Shown in pieces: positions 48,190 through 59,341 of a stretch of 64,000 nucleotides of DNA. Made by a program: the position numbers and the translations under genes. The notes beneath the pieces were generated by a model. That model did no database searches. It was not told where the DNA came from and saw only the letters and a program-made list of their open reading frames with translations. This stretch comes from Archegozetes longisetosus (taxonomy: Eukaryota; Arthropoda; Arachnida; Sarcoptiformes; Trhypochthoniidae), in the NCBI GenBank assembly GCA_018873245.2, contig JAEMBT020000001.1, positions 17,142,220-17,206,219 of the forward strand, written 5' to 3'. Numbering within the stretch: the stretch's first letter is position 1; each line of letters starts with the position of its first letter.

Positions 48190-48730
48190 ATTTATTATAT
48201 TATAATATGATTATACAATATATTCTCCCCCGTCTGGATGACCATGGCCCACCGCTGTGGGAGGTGTCTTATTCCTGTAACCTCATTGTTTAAATTTATT
48301 TCTTCAATAACTATCATAAGCAGCATGGAGTTCGTTCTCATCAACAAATCTCATTCCTTTATTAGGCCTCTTTATTCTAGGAATACCACCATAATCGCAG
48401 GGGTTTAAATCTGAACTATAAGGAGGTGTTTCAACTCCTCCCACCGATGTCATTTAAAGAATCTTTAAACTTCATCATGTTTATGTGGCCTATCATTATC
48501 ATGCAGGATGAGTGATCTCTTAATACGGTGTTCTCTTATCGCTGGGTGCAATACTTCGGACAAAAAACTAAGATAAACTTCAAAATTGACATTTACATTT
48601 TGTGGTAAAATTCGGTAATCAATAATCCGATTTTGATGAAACGCTATGATCGTTACCTTCCAGTCACTCATCGTTGCTCTGACTTTGGTCGGCCTTCGAC
48701 AAAGAACAGAGCCGCTGGCACAACTTAAAA
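48190..48730 (-). pseudogene. Mariner transposase fragment, second copy of the 23667 family
   Basis: Minus-strand translation gives RPKSEQR, KVTIIAFHQNRIIDYRILPQ, IREHRIKRSLILHDNDRPH (second Asp), then after a frameshift and stop PYSSDLNPCDYGGIPRIKRP and GMRFVDENELHAAYDS. It preserves the segment lost from the element at 23667-25009. The N-terminal half is missing and several lesions are present. Confidence 0.7.
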
Positions 48731-49083
48731 TTTCGAAAATTTCAACTTAAAAAACATACGGATTTTGACTAGGTAGAACTCATTGCTATGAGCTTTGAGA
48801 GTCCTTTGGGTCATACAACCAATTTTTTACTAACTGAAAAATGTATGCAAAGCGCATGCGTCACATATAGGCATGAAGTCACAATCAAAACATATGACAA
48901 GTGTTGAGCTCCAAACATGTCTTCAAACCAATTGTTGAAATGAGGGCTAAGATTAACAATAAAACTGTGAATAAAAAGTTTTGATAAATTGTACTCTAGT
49001 TTTAGTCAATAAAACATTTATAAGTACTGTGATAATTATAGTCTGAATTAAGTTTGCGATAAATTATTTAACCAAAATTAATA

Positions 49084-49440
49084 CAGTCCCGGACATACGT
49101 ATAAGACCACTCGAAAAAATTGAATAACTCGAGAACGAATTCAGTGATTTTAATGAAATTTTGAATATAGTATTTTTAACCCTCAATTAAATTCCATACT
49201 TAATTTCGTTAAGATATCTCAATCCGTTCCCGAGATATGGCCTAAAGTCCATTTTTGAGATGGAAATTCGTTTAAGACCAGTTGTAATTTTATCAAATTA
49301 ATTACAATTAAGAACTGTTACGACCAGATTTTTTGATCAAAAGTATGAAAACACTCTATGGCGAACTAATGATGAGATTTTCGAGAGTTTAAAACTTGAT
49401 TGGCTGCTGACATACGCAAATTTTGGTTCCCTACTCCCGA
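49084..49440. mobile_element. Tc1-like terminal fragment
   Basis: TA followed by CAGTCCCGGACATACGTATA resembles a Tc1-type inverted terminus, but no matching right end or transposase was found nearby. Confidence 0.3.
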
Positions 49441-49617
49441 CAGCTATAATTAGTGGCCATCTGAAGAACTAGGCGAACCAGAACTACCCGAAGGTGGTTA
49501 ATCGGGTCAAAGTTCAATATCTGTGCTAGCTCCTTCAAATGGTTGATCGCTGGGCACAAGAACTGCTCTGAGACGGCCTTAGTAGTGAATATTCTGAATT
49601 TTAAATTACTAGAATTT

Positions 49618-49933
49618 GAATTCTGGTCACCGATTTTGCTCGAATTATATTCGAAACTCATCTTCGAGAACTCAAAAACTAACCATATGATTCTGGTGAC
49701 CATCACTAAATTTCTTATAAACTGCTCTGCTCAAAATTAATGCCGCTCAAATTAATACTCATTCAGTGTAATGTTTCAGTATTAGAAATCACTAAAAAAA
49801 ACTAGAGGCATTTATTTTGAGCAGAGCAGTTTATAAGAAATTTAGTGATGGTCACCAGAATCATATGGTTAGTTTTTGAGTTCTCAAAGATGAGTTTCGA
49901 ATATAATTCGAGCAAAATCGGTGACCAGAATTC
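49618..49933. repeat. Near-perfect inverted repeat (~130-bp arms)
   Basis: GAATTCTGGTCACCGATTTT (left) and its reverse at the right end. Arms match almost base for base through ACTCATCTTCGAGAACTC, ATATGATTCTGGTGACCATC and CTGCTCTGCTCAAAAT. The loop is ~50 bp. Such identity suggests a young MITE or a recent inverted duplication. Confidence 0.75.
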
Positions 49934-49989
49934 ACTATTGACCCATCTAATATTTTGCAGTTGATACTGTTTTTTACTTTATTAAATAA

Positions 49990-50130
49990 ATCGGCTTCAA
50001 TTGAGCTAAGCTCAAAGCTCAACAGCTTGAGCTTGAGCTGCGCTTCTTCGTCATAGCCTGAGCTTGGAGTTCAAGCTTATAAGATCGAAGACAGCTAAAA
50101 TTGAGCTTCAAGCGCAGCTCAGTTCACATT
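49990..50130. repeat. AGCTC-rich repeat, copy 2
   Basis: CTTGAGCTTGAGCTGCGCTT and related words, similar to 46925-47045 in the opposite sense. Confidence 0.5.
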
Positions 50131-50521
50131 TAGCTTATGCACTTAGTTCATTAGTTCGGCCATTTTAGAGGACTTCGTTTATCACATATCTTTTTGAGTT
50201 TCTTGATTACAAGTAATGTAGTCAATATGATGTAATTAACTGTCGCATAGAAACGATAACAAATATAAATACTAAATTTCTTTGTTCCGGTGAAAACTTC
50301 TTCGAAGCAACAGATATCAGATTGTTTATACACTGATGTTATTAAGGTTAATAGGCAAACTATAACATCAAAATTCCTGGGAAGAAATACATTGAAGTTA
50401 TTAGTATTGCTTTTCTTTCCTAGGAACTATTAAATGTAAGTTTTAGTTTATGATTATATTGATACTTAATTTGCTATTTGTTAAACTGTTATACTTATAA
50501 AATACAATTTGGTCCGCGAAG

Positions 50522-51265
50522 ATGACCCAGCCTTTAGATAAAGGAAATGGTACTATCAACACAACTGGAATAAACGGCGAAAACAACAAAATCCAAAATA
50601 GTACTATAAAAGTAATTGGCGAAAACAATAAGTTTGAAATTAATGAGAATCACATTCACGGAAATTCAGTACCGAGCTTGTTTGAAGTGCTGGGCATAAT
50701 CGATGCAGCTGAGGAGTATAATAAATTTAAAGATATCCAGCAAAAGCGAGAATCGATAGAACGGGGGTTGACTAATGTAGTAAAGCATTATGGTCTTGAT
50801 CATCTACAAGTAGCGAATGAGTTAGTCAAACTGAGTGATGTATATGGAACCTTGGGGAATACTCAGCGTAAGGTAGAATTGTTATTACGGGCATTACCGA
50901 TTTTAGTAAAACATCATGGTCTTGAAAATAAAGTAGTAGCAATTATGTTGGTAAATGTGGGTAATGCGTATGAACGCTTAGGGGATGCTCAGAAACAAAA
51001 GGAATTTTTTGAACGGGCATTAGCGATTTTTGAAAAACTTTATGGACCTGAACATCCAGAAGTGGCGAATAGGTTAGTGAGTGTGAGCAATGCGCATGAA
51101 CGCCTAGGCGATACTAAGAAAGCACGGGAGTTTTTAGAACGGGCGTTGACGATTTTCGATAAGCATTATGGTTCCGATCATCCACAAGTGTTAAGTACTT
51201 TAAACAAATTTTATGAAACGCCTAAAAAAACCGAGCATACTCTAAATACCTGTGAGATTTTATAG
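50522..51265 (+). CDS. Tetratricopeptide-repeat protein, bacterial-type repeats, intronless
   Basis: 248 codons with stop, no intron. Residues 1-50 contain two GENNK motifs and an ENHIHGN stretch. Residues ~85-235 hold three and a half 42-residue repeats of TPR_10/TPR_12 type (HYGLDHLQVANEL, then LGDAQKQKEFFERALAIF, LYGPEHPEVANRLVSV, LGDTKKAREFLERALTIF, HYGSDHPQVLSTL). Such repeats occur in kinesin light chains and in many bacterial proteins, including intracellular bacteria; TPRs bind partner proteins. No signal peptide or membrane helix, so probably cytosolic. A TATAAAAT lies 25 bp before the Met. The intronless structure, tandem 42-mers and slightly higher GC fit horizontal transfer, but a retrogene or kinesin-light-chain-like origin is possible. 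No enzymatic domain is seen. Confidence 0.75.
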   Translation: MTQPLDKGNGTINTTGINGENNKIQNSTIKVIGENNKFEINENHIHGNSVPSLFEVLGIIDAAEEYNKFKDIQQKRESIERGLTNVVKHYGLDHLQVANELVKLSDVYGTLGNTQRKVELLLRALPILVKHHGLENKVVAIMLVNVGNAYERLGDAQKQKEFFERALAIFEKLYGPEHPEVANRLVSVSNAHERLGDTKKAREFLERALTIFDKHYGSDHPQVLSTLNKFYETPKKTEHTLNTCEIL

Positions 51266-51274
51266 GAGCGTTGC

Positions 51275-52490
51275 TGATCCTTTTACATAAGCGATATTCC
51301 ATTGCTGCTTGAATTCTTTCCACTTTTCTTGTTAGATCATAATTTTTAGATCTAACTAGACTTCCTTATAACTTTTATCTGATCTAATTACTACCTCTTT
51401 TAATTTTTTAACAAAATGATATATTTATGTAGAAAATTATTCAAAAATTAAAGATTAACATATTATATTGCTGGGAAAAAGATAATAAACTTCATTTTTT
51501 ACTTTTACTCTATTAGAAATAAGTTTATCATATAAGATACTTTATACGTAAAACTCTGTGAATGTTTCCACATGTTAACAGTTAACAGTTAAATCCCTCT
51601 TGTATGGAAATGGAAAATAAATCTTAAAAATAGTGAATAATACAACTATTATTTGTTATAATTAACTTTCAAAAAATAATTCATGATGCGGTTTTCAAAC
51701 TTTAAATACTATTTATCACTTTTCATGAAAAATTTCTTTTTTCCACATGTAACACAATTACCATTAGCTATTGTTTTAAAACAATATTTCTAATATTTTT
51801 ATCTTCTATCTAATACTTACATTTAACACAATACATCTTTATCATTTATGTCGAAAAGATTGTTTTGATATTGCTTATTGCTTAACTGTTAGTGTACCTT
51901 GATAAATGTATTTCCTTTCTAATTGACTATTTAATACTTTAGTTGTAATAATGAAAACAAGGACAAACTTGTAAAGTGATTAAAGTAAATGTTTACACAA
52001 ACAATCATAGATAGTCTCGTTAGTGAGACTTTTTAGATCGGAATTTTTTATTATAAAAAAATCTAATAATTTCTATTTATTCAATTATAACAGAAAATAT
52101 AAAACTTTATTGATAAAATTGTTTATTATCATTTCATAAAAATTAAAAATTATGGATTTCACTAACCACATAGGATAATTCAAATTGTAATAAAAATTGT
52201 AAAATTAAAAATTAATATATTTAAATAATTTCTAAAAATGTTAAAACAATTTTTCAAAAAAATCAATATGATAACCAGAGCCGTGATTCTTTCGGAATAA
52301 AAACCATAAATATTCGGTAGGAAAATCGAAGCGAAAACAGCTAAATTTCGGAAATATTTTTGAAATATAAAGGAGTTGTAGAAAAGAAGGGTAGGAGACT
52401 TTAAACTTAGATAAATTTTTATTTTACAATGAAATTTGATAAAACATTATATTTATATAAATTATTATTCTATTAGATTTTAGTTTTTGA
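51275..52490. other. AT-rich intergenic, no gene seen
   Basis: Very AT-rich. TGTTAACAGTTAACAGTTAA at 51572-51591 recalls the LTR edge near 27240. Nothing else recognisable. Confidence 0.4.
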
Positions 52491-52499
52491 CAGCTCAAA

Positions 52500-53001
52500 T
52501 ACGCCTTTTTGCTAATTGCATGAAGATTTTTCTCAAAGCGTCAAAGTTTTTGTGCATTTTTTCCTGCAACTTTATTGGAGATATTTCTTCAAATAATCTT
52601 AGAAGATCTCAAACTTTCACTTTTTTCGGAGGCGATATTCGGTATTAGATAATGATCAAAATTTCTCGATCGGGTGAACTTTACGCACGTTTGGAGCGTT
52701 TTAAGTCTTTACAATATTTTCAATATTATTCTCATTCAACCAACCCTTTAATTGAGTAGTTAAATGAGAACAATATTGAATATGTCGTAAAGACTTAAAA
52801 CGCTTCAAACGCACATAAAGTTCGCCCGATCGAGAAATTTTGATCATTATATAAAACTGAGTATCACGTGCGGATAAAACAAGCGGAAGTTTGAGATCTT
52901 TTAATATTATTTGGAGAATGATCTCTAAAAAGGTGGCAGAGAAAAGTGTATAAAAACTTTTTTGATGCTTTAAGGGTTATTTAGCATTACTTATGATTTC
53001 A
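52500..53001. mobile_element. Large foldback element
   Basis: Inverted arms of ~240 bp centred near 52750. The inner 90 bp are nearly perfect (ATGATCAAAATTTCTCGATC, AACGC..CAAACG..CGTAAAG). The outer part (AGATCTCAAACTT, GGAGATxATT, AGTTTTT) is more diverged. There is a loop of ~26 bp. No open frame. Class unknown. Confidence 0.6.
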
Positions 53002-53104
53002 AAATTTTATACCTTTTAGATAATTTACCTGGAGTTACTAAAAATTGCACATTTTCAATAATCTACTACTTTTTTTTTAAAGAAAATCAGGCAAAATATC
53101 GAAC

Positions 53105-53345
53105 GAGAGGGTGAATCCGGGCTACCTAATCAATTCTCTTTTAGATTTTATCAGGCTTGCTTGGGTTACAGTTCTCTAAATCCAAGTTTATCCTTTACGA
53201 GGTACTAAACCAAAGATGAATGTCTTAAGAACTACTTATGATAATTGATCAAGTGAGTTATTAGAATGCTCAGTTCGATATCCTGAGTCCAATGATGTAT
53301 CATACTTGGGGGTAAGAGGTTGAGACGCGCTCTGAAGGGGCTACC
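53105..53345. mobile_element. Fragment of the 58754-59333 hAT-like MITE family
   Basis: It shares GGTGAATCCGGGCTA, TATCAGGCTTG, TGATAATTGATCAAGTGAG and TCAGTTCGATATCCTGAGTC with the complete copy; the right part is missing. Confidence 0.55.
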
Positions 53346-54855
53346 TAGCGGTGAAACTAAGTTAATTGAAATTAACTTTTTACGTAATTTACGAATAAAG
53401 TATGGGCATGTATTATATGGTTATACTACTCACATCGAGTACTATTAGGGTCGATCTTCAAAAGTATGTGCCTCTATAAGGTACCACCTACCCAACTTTT
53501 AAGAGAACTAACCTAACCTTGAATTGCTATATTAGACTTGTCACAAGTCAGGTAACTTTGTCAAATTGGGTATCGTTGACTCAGCTTGTTGAGACGAGTC
53601 TAATGATACCCCATATATGGAGTAGGGTCAAATTAGACGGGACTATGGGACCGAAGATCTAAAGTCATGAGATCGGGTCGATTATGGTGTCATTCAATTC
53701 AATTCATCGAGTTGTACCCCGTGACCAAATTCTCCCTGGTTGTCCAAGACCTAGGTTCCCATTGAAATCATTGTAAAATTTAAAGCTTTTTTCTTCATAC
53801 ACTTCAATGTAATTTTGCTGTTTTGATTGTCCGTAACTCCGAAAGTACTAATTTCCGACATTTTTACTAACGGAAATGGATTTTACGGCCCCAAAAACCC
53901 CTAGTAGACTCTGTCTCATGACGATCCTCATGCAGGCCTATTTATAGTTACCCAGAAATATAAGTCTTGCATATCAGTCGAGCACTTCAAGAGTCATGAG
54001 CTTTTGAAATTATTATGAACCACTCTTTAAAAATCAGCCAACTGTGATATAATAAATGTTTCGAACTTGTTCTACAGCCGTTTAGTATCCATTCAGTATC
54101 CATTGTCGATCTTTTGGTTTTTGGTCTCAAGACTGTCAGTAAAGCCTCCATTATTCCTTTATTAAGATTGCATCAACACTTAATCTAAATTATTTTAACA
54201 TCTTTTCAAATTCAAAATGCTGTATTTTTGAAATTTTATCTATCGTTCTGTTTACTATTTACTCATTTATTATTAAGATATTTAAAGTAAATTTTTAAAA
54301 TAGATAATGCTTTTATTCTAGGTAAACTTTTTTCATTTAAAGTTTTCATCGATTTGAAATTTTAATATAAGATTAAGATTGTAATTATAAAAGCTCGTCC
54401 AATAAAATCGCATTGTAATGTTCGCGCTTTAATATTCGCGCAGTAAAGATTACGCTGTCACTTCTCACGCGTTACATTCCTGCGCTGTAATTTTTGCGCT
54501 GCTTTATCTCGTGCGGAAACCTACAATCTCGGATCAGTTTTGTTTGACAGTTTCAGGCCTTTTAGTCGTTGAGGTATTGTTGCAGATTGCGTCAAACTTC
54601 AATATTTTCTACATAGACTTGGGCTTGAGTATGAGAATTGTTTGTCTTCGTCATAGCTCGATTTGCAACTATACTACAAATACTAACGAAGCAAAACTCT
54701 TTTATTAAATAAGTTCAAACGAATCTAATTTGATGAGAACTCTTTGTGAAAAAGAAAAGAAAATTTGGTGTAATATTAGCCTCATTTGAATTGTCTATTG
54801 CTTAGCGGTGTTTATAGTTTGTTGAGAATGAATTAAAATTCAAATCAATTCATAC
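53346..54855. other. Intergenic, no gene seen
   Basis: A GC-richer patch with repeated TTCGCGC/GCGCTGTAAT words lies at 54415-54500 and resembles the CAATTCAGCGC words of the MULE-like ends. A plus-strand frame at 54511-54708 has no recognisable domain. Confidence 0.4.
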
Positions 54856-54941
54856 TTTGATCATGTTTAGGACAGATGGGATTTATATCTGCTAGATCAT
54901 TGCGTCGACGGAAGAATTTTATTCCCAGCGACTGGTTATCT

Positions 54942-55472
54942 GGTTCCACGTCAATTCAGCGCACGTTTATTATAAATCCATTTTAAAGAAAAACAGAGAC
55001 CTCTAAACTATTAGGTGTTCGCAGGAAATAAATTTTTACCAAAAAATGTATAAAATATAACACATACATGTTTTGATTACTGTACAAACATATTTAGATT
55101 TTACAATTAATATTCCATTATTTATAATCATATTCTTATTAAATATAATTATTTTTAAAATCTTTTTCCTTAATTCAAATAAAATTAATTAAAAATAAAG
55201 ATTCTATAACCTATAAGTATGTTTGCTTGTAATTTTTGGTTGATAGTAAACACTTTTATAGGTTGAAATTTGTGTTTCGTGAATATCTATTAGTTTAGAG
55301 TTCTGTAATTACAGTTTCTGTTTTTCTTTAAAGTTATCAATTTTCGTGAAAATTTCAAATGTGCTGAATTTTTGCGCGCCGAATTGTCGCAATGCTGAAT
55401 TGTTATAGCGCTGAATTGTCGTAGCGCCCAATTGTTGGCGCTGAATTGATTGCGTTGAATTGACGTGCTACC
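54942..55472. mobile_element. MULE-like non-autonomous element with 9-bp target duplication
   Basis: Ends are GGTTCCACGTCAATTCAGCG and, reversed, GGTAGCACGTCAATTCAACG. TGGTTATCT flanks both sides (54933-54941, 55473-55481). Removing the element and one duplicate restores the FAS frame ATGY-LFLVW exactly. Subterminal GCGCTGAATTG units are tandemly repeated near the right end. 531 bp, non-coding. Confidence 0.85.
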
Positions 55473-55558
55473 TGGTTATCTGTTCCTCGTATGGCAACAA
55501 TTGGCTAAAGAGTACAACTTTCAATACGATAAGCTTCCCATCGAGTTCGAGAACGTAT

Positions 55559-55893
55559 TGTGAAATATAAAAAAAATAGTACTTTAGTTTCTATAATTGT
55601 TTAGTTAGTCATCTTAAGAGATTAACCTTAATCTATAATAAAGTAGTTTAGTAGTAAGATAGAAAGTGTAGATTGCAACTTTCATTTGTAATTAGTAATA
55701 ATCTTTGAGATCACAGTACAAGATCATTTTCCACTTGAGTGATAAATATTGGTATAAGTACTATTTATCTAAATTACAGAAAAACAAATGTTTTCTTGTT
55801 TCAGATAAAAATAAATATTGTGAGAACCAAAACTATAAAAGGCAAGAGAAGTTGTGTAAGAAAAAACAGATATAAGATAAACCCTTAACTGTT
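55559..55893 (+). mobile_element. Truncated LTR, same family as 26952-27590
   Basis: It starts TGTGAAATATAA, matches the reverse of 27236-27590, and includes CTATAAAAGGCAAGAG. It stops at AACTGTTCAC, where a hAT fragment begins. It replaces part of the FAS dehydratase sequence after FENV. Confidence 0.8.
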
Positions 55894-55897
55894 CACT

Positions 55898-55975
55898 AGG
55901 TTGATCAAGTCAAAAGTTGTTAAATGCGGGACAAAAAATGTTGCCCCCCTTATAAAATTTTTTTAAGGCTAGTGG
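55898..55975 (+). mobile_element. hAT MITE fragment (42136-42514 family)
   Basis: TAGGTTGATCAAGTCAAAAG and GCGGGACAAAAAATG match the left end of the 379-bp element; truncated before the FAS sequence resumes. Confidence 0.65.
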
Positions 55976-57434
55976 TAATTTTTTTGTCTCTGAAAGTGGG
56001 ACCATAGTAGTCACTGGAAGAGTGTACCAAAAATCGAACAGGTTTCTAAATTTCGATATATTCTCGATGAAGATCTTAACGATGATTCATCAACCTCTAA
56101 AGCTATTGTATTGAGAAATAAGGATATTTATAAAGAGCCCAGACTTCGAGACTATGATTACGGACCAAACTTTCAGTACGTATCTAAAGCTTTTTTCGAT
56201 AGACCAAAAATGAGAGCTTCTATGAAATAGTCTAATAATTGGGTCACTTTTGTTGATGCGATGATATAAATGGCTATTTTGGGTAGAAATTCGAGAGGAT
56301 TCTATTTACCAGTTCGTATCGACTGCTTGAGATGTGATCCAAACGTGTTGTTTGCAGAAGGAGTGGCAGAAGATAATGCAGAGCTCGATATACTTTTTGA
56401 CTATCACTTAAACATTGGAGTCTCTAAAGGCATTGAGTTTCAAGGAATTAAAGCGAATTTAACTCCGAGAAAATTGAGTTCGCAAATACCTGTTGTCGAA
56501 AATGTTGAATTCGTACCACATAATGAAGTTTGCGTTAATCCAAACAAAAAACATTTAAACCGATACCTTAGAGCTTATGATAAACAGGTTGTCAAAGTTG
56601 CTCAAAAATTCAATTTAAAGCTAGAAGACTTCGTGACAGTCAATGAAAATATGAAGGAACTATCAGAAATCTATAAAGATTCTGATGATAGCAATATCTG
56701 TGAAGATATCGAAAATTCACATTTGCATGAATTGCTCGTTCAGTTGAGTGAGGTCCAGGACATTAGTGTTGATAAATCATTGAAGGAAGAGCTAATCTCA
56801 AAGTTATCGTCTGTGGACAATGATTCACTGATAGAGTGTTTCAAAGAAGAATACCTTTTAGAATCACAACTGGAAATTGCAATCTAGAACACAAACGTAA
56901 GAAGTCTAAATGTATTGGAAGTTAACGAAAGTTCAGCACTGATGTGTCCAAAGATGATAAATCTTTTGACACTGTCTTCATATGGTGTGAAAATCAATTA
57001 TTCATTACTACATCCATCAGTCAATGACTTGCCGTCATATTCAATAAATAATTTGCAAACATATAATTGGTTAATTAAGAAGTCGAGAATTCCACCTGAG
57101 ATTTGGATTTAATTGTTGTCAAAGATTTCAGTAATTTTCAACTCTCTTCCAAAAGTTGTTATGATTTAACACAGCTGTTTGAGTCTCTATGGGCTGCACT
57201 CAAAGAAAATGGCTTCGTTCAGGTTATCTGTAAAGTTAAGGTTTCATTTGCTGAAGAAGTAATCTTCAAAACTCTGGAGTTGAATTATTGGGTTTCAAGA
57301 AAAAGATTGATTTTAGAAGAGGCACAAAAAGTCGGATTCACTCTTATTGGAACAAAAACGGATCAATCTTTCTAACAGAATCACTTTTACGATTCTCAAA
57401 AATCAGATCAATTAAAAACCAGCTTTACATATTA

Positions 57435-58618
57435 TCTGACAAATGATAGCATGAGTTCTGATACTCAGTGAAATTTTCATAACCAGATATGTTACATTTT
57501 CCAAATGCTGGTGAAGACTTTTTAAGAATTGATGGATCTACAGATCGAACGATAATTCAAAACTTATATTCAGGTTCCAAACTTCTCAAATTTGAAAAAT
57601 TTAGATAAGACAATAATTTGTATTTCTAAACATACCTTTGTCCATTTGACAAATAACACTAATATTCATTGAATTACATAAAGCCGAGACCCAATTTCCG
57701 GCTTCAAAGTCAGATGATAGTAAGTAGGCACAAGAAGTTGATCCATATATCTCTTTAGGATTGTAGAGCGCCCAATTAGTGAAAGTCACTTTGCTATCAT
57801 CATTCCAAGTCCAATAATTGCTATATGGTCTTAGCTTTTCCAAACCAATCCAAGCAGAAGATCTGTTCGACATTAATGCTGTTATGAAGTTTTGTTCTTC
57901 GAATGAATGAATTGACACAATTTCTCCATCGAGTGAAATACATTTGTTTCGTGCCACATCCCATGTCATTTTGCCGTCAACTATTTTAATGCACTTTGTA
58001 TTTGCGTATTCATACCATCCTTCCGGACAGTTACCTAGTACCCAAATTTAATTTTTATTTCACTTTATTAATTCACTGAATTTCTTATCATAATTTTTGA
58101 AACATATCAATCCTTATTGAGTTTTTGATACTAACCTAAAGGAATTTGTGTCGTTATAACTGGGAAATTAGTCTTTTGACAGTAATAGCTTTCTTCTTCG
58201 TTACAACTGTGGTAAACCCATTTGCCATCTCTTGTACCTAACGCGACACACCTTTTAAGTTGGTTATTAATCGATGGTTTTTCGGTGATATTTCTCGATT
58301 GTATAGTGAAGTTATCATAATCAAAAGGCGATCCATCAGACCATTTATGACTTCCTTTTCTATTTAAACTATTCAAACCTAACCAAATATACTTAGTGTA
58401 TGTACTCGTAGAATTGAAAATAAGTTGATTGGTTGTGCTATCATGAATAGATATCAATCGAGCGTTATATTGAAGATAACTCTCCTCTGCATCACTCCAA
58501 CTAAGTCTGTCATTTTTGTAATCATTTGTTACCAAATAATAGCAAGTCTTGTCATTAATTGTTACCCAATTTTTATGATCAACAAAAGGGCATGCTGTAA
58601 ACTTTACAGATAAAATAA
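57435..58618 (-). pseudogene. Gene I: CTLD receptor, truncated in CTLD3
   Basis: Exons: 58618-58136 (CTLD1, from KFTACPFVDHKNWVT to ITTQIPLG), 58034-57636 (whole CTLD2 in a single exon as in gene E, CPEGWYEYANTKC to ISVICQMDK), 57537 to ~57435 (start of CTLD3, DPSILKKSSPAFGKCNISGY). Splice sites and phases agree. The third exon runs into the FAS pseudogene after HLSDN, so CTLD3, CTLD4 and the membrane helix are gone. Upstream, a signal-peptide-like stretch (ILFFALFSIFDCM, about 58670-58710) has ATA where gene E has its ATG. The first two domains are open. CTLD2 keeps WIGLEKL but shows NPK in place of EPN. A truncated soluble product is conceivable but unlikely without a start. Confidence 0.8.
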
Positions 58619-58753
58619 CTGAAATGAAAAGTTAGGTCGATTTAATTATTTCATAGGTCATGCAATCAAATATCGAAAATAATGCAAAAAACAAGATGGT
58701 TATATTAATTTCTTGAGAATAAGTTTTAAAAGTACTTAAACCATGAGAGTTGC

Positions 58754-59333
58754 GGGTAAATCGAGGCTAATGAGTCTAAGGGGGTTCCCGACCCTTCACT
58801 TCCAAGTGTAATACATTATTGGATTCAGTTCGTCGAGATGAACATTTTGATACCATACTTGACTACTTCCAACCCGAATGTGATCACTTCTGGCCACCGA
58901 GACCTAACTCCTTCGAAAATGGGTAAACCTGGATTTAATAAGTTGTAACCCAAGCCAAACCTGACTTAAACTAAGGTATAATATGTTAGGTCGCTTCGTA
59001 TATATTCGTTCTCCCTCAGTATATATCAGGCTTGTTTAGGTTACGATCCGAGAATCAAGGTTTATACGTTATGATGTACCAAACCAAACAATGACGGATA
59101 TTTCGAGAATTACTTGAGATAATTGATCAAGTGAGGTATCAAAATGCTCAGTTCGATATCCTGAGTCCAATGATATATCACTTGGCGGAGTCAGCCACTC
59201 CCGTTGGGAGTTGTTCAGAAGTGGTCAAGTGTGGTATCAAAGTGTTCAACTTGACGAACTGAATCCAATGATATATCACACTTGGGGGTTGGAGGTCGGG
59301 GACCACTTTAAACCCATTAGCCCGGATTCACTC
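58754..59333. mobile_element. hAT-like MITE with 8-bp target duplication, reference copy
   Basis: AGAGTTGC at 58746-58753 and 59334-59341. Long inverted ends: GGGTAAATCGAGGCTAATGA and, reversed, GAGTGAATCCGGGCTAATGG, matching for ~120 bp. Internal palindromic words such as GATATATCA and TTGATCAAGTGAGG. 580 bp, non-coding. Relatives are at 7913-8594 and 53105-53345. Confidence 0.8.
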
Positions 59334-59341
59334 AGAGTTGC

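Larger units (their letters stand above)
54860..57430 (+). pseudogene. Fatty acid synthase pseudogene (dehydratase to pseudo-methyltransferase region)
   Basis: Plus-strand translation follows animal FAS. DLYLLDHCVDGRILFPATGY (dehydratase N-lobe), LFLVWQQLAKEY, KLPIEFENV, a gap filled by LTR and hAT debris, then SGTIVVTGRVY, NKDIYKEPRLRDYDYGPNFQ, NWVTFVDAMI, MAILGRNSRGFYLPVRID, GIEFQGIKANL and VPHNEVC. A pseudo-methyltransferase part follows: LNVLEVNESS, then IVVKDFS and LWAALKENGFVQV. Stops are TAG 56228-56230, TAA 56267-56269 and TAG 56885-56887; frameshifts near 56045 and 57105. There is no intron in the 1.4 kb after 55975, so it may be a retrocopy or a fragment from a large exon. It ends against gene I at ~57430. 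Confidence 0.85.

Noticed and set aside
50151..50333. 60-codon minus-strand open frame
   Set aside because: Only hydrophobic, biased sequence; nothing supports a gene.
50522..51265. TPR gene as bacterial contamination of the assembly
   Set aside because: It is embedded among eukaryotic transposon remnants with no other bacterial gene nearby; a chimeric contig cannot be fully excluded without reads.
54511..54708. 65-codon plus-strand open frame
   Set aside because: No recognisable domain and it sits beside repeat-like GC patches.
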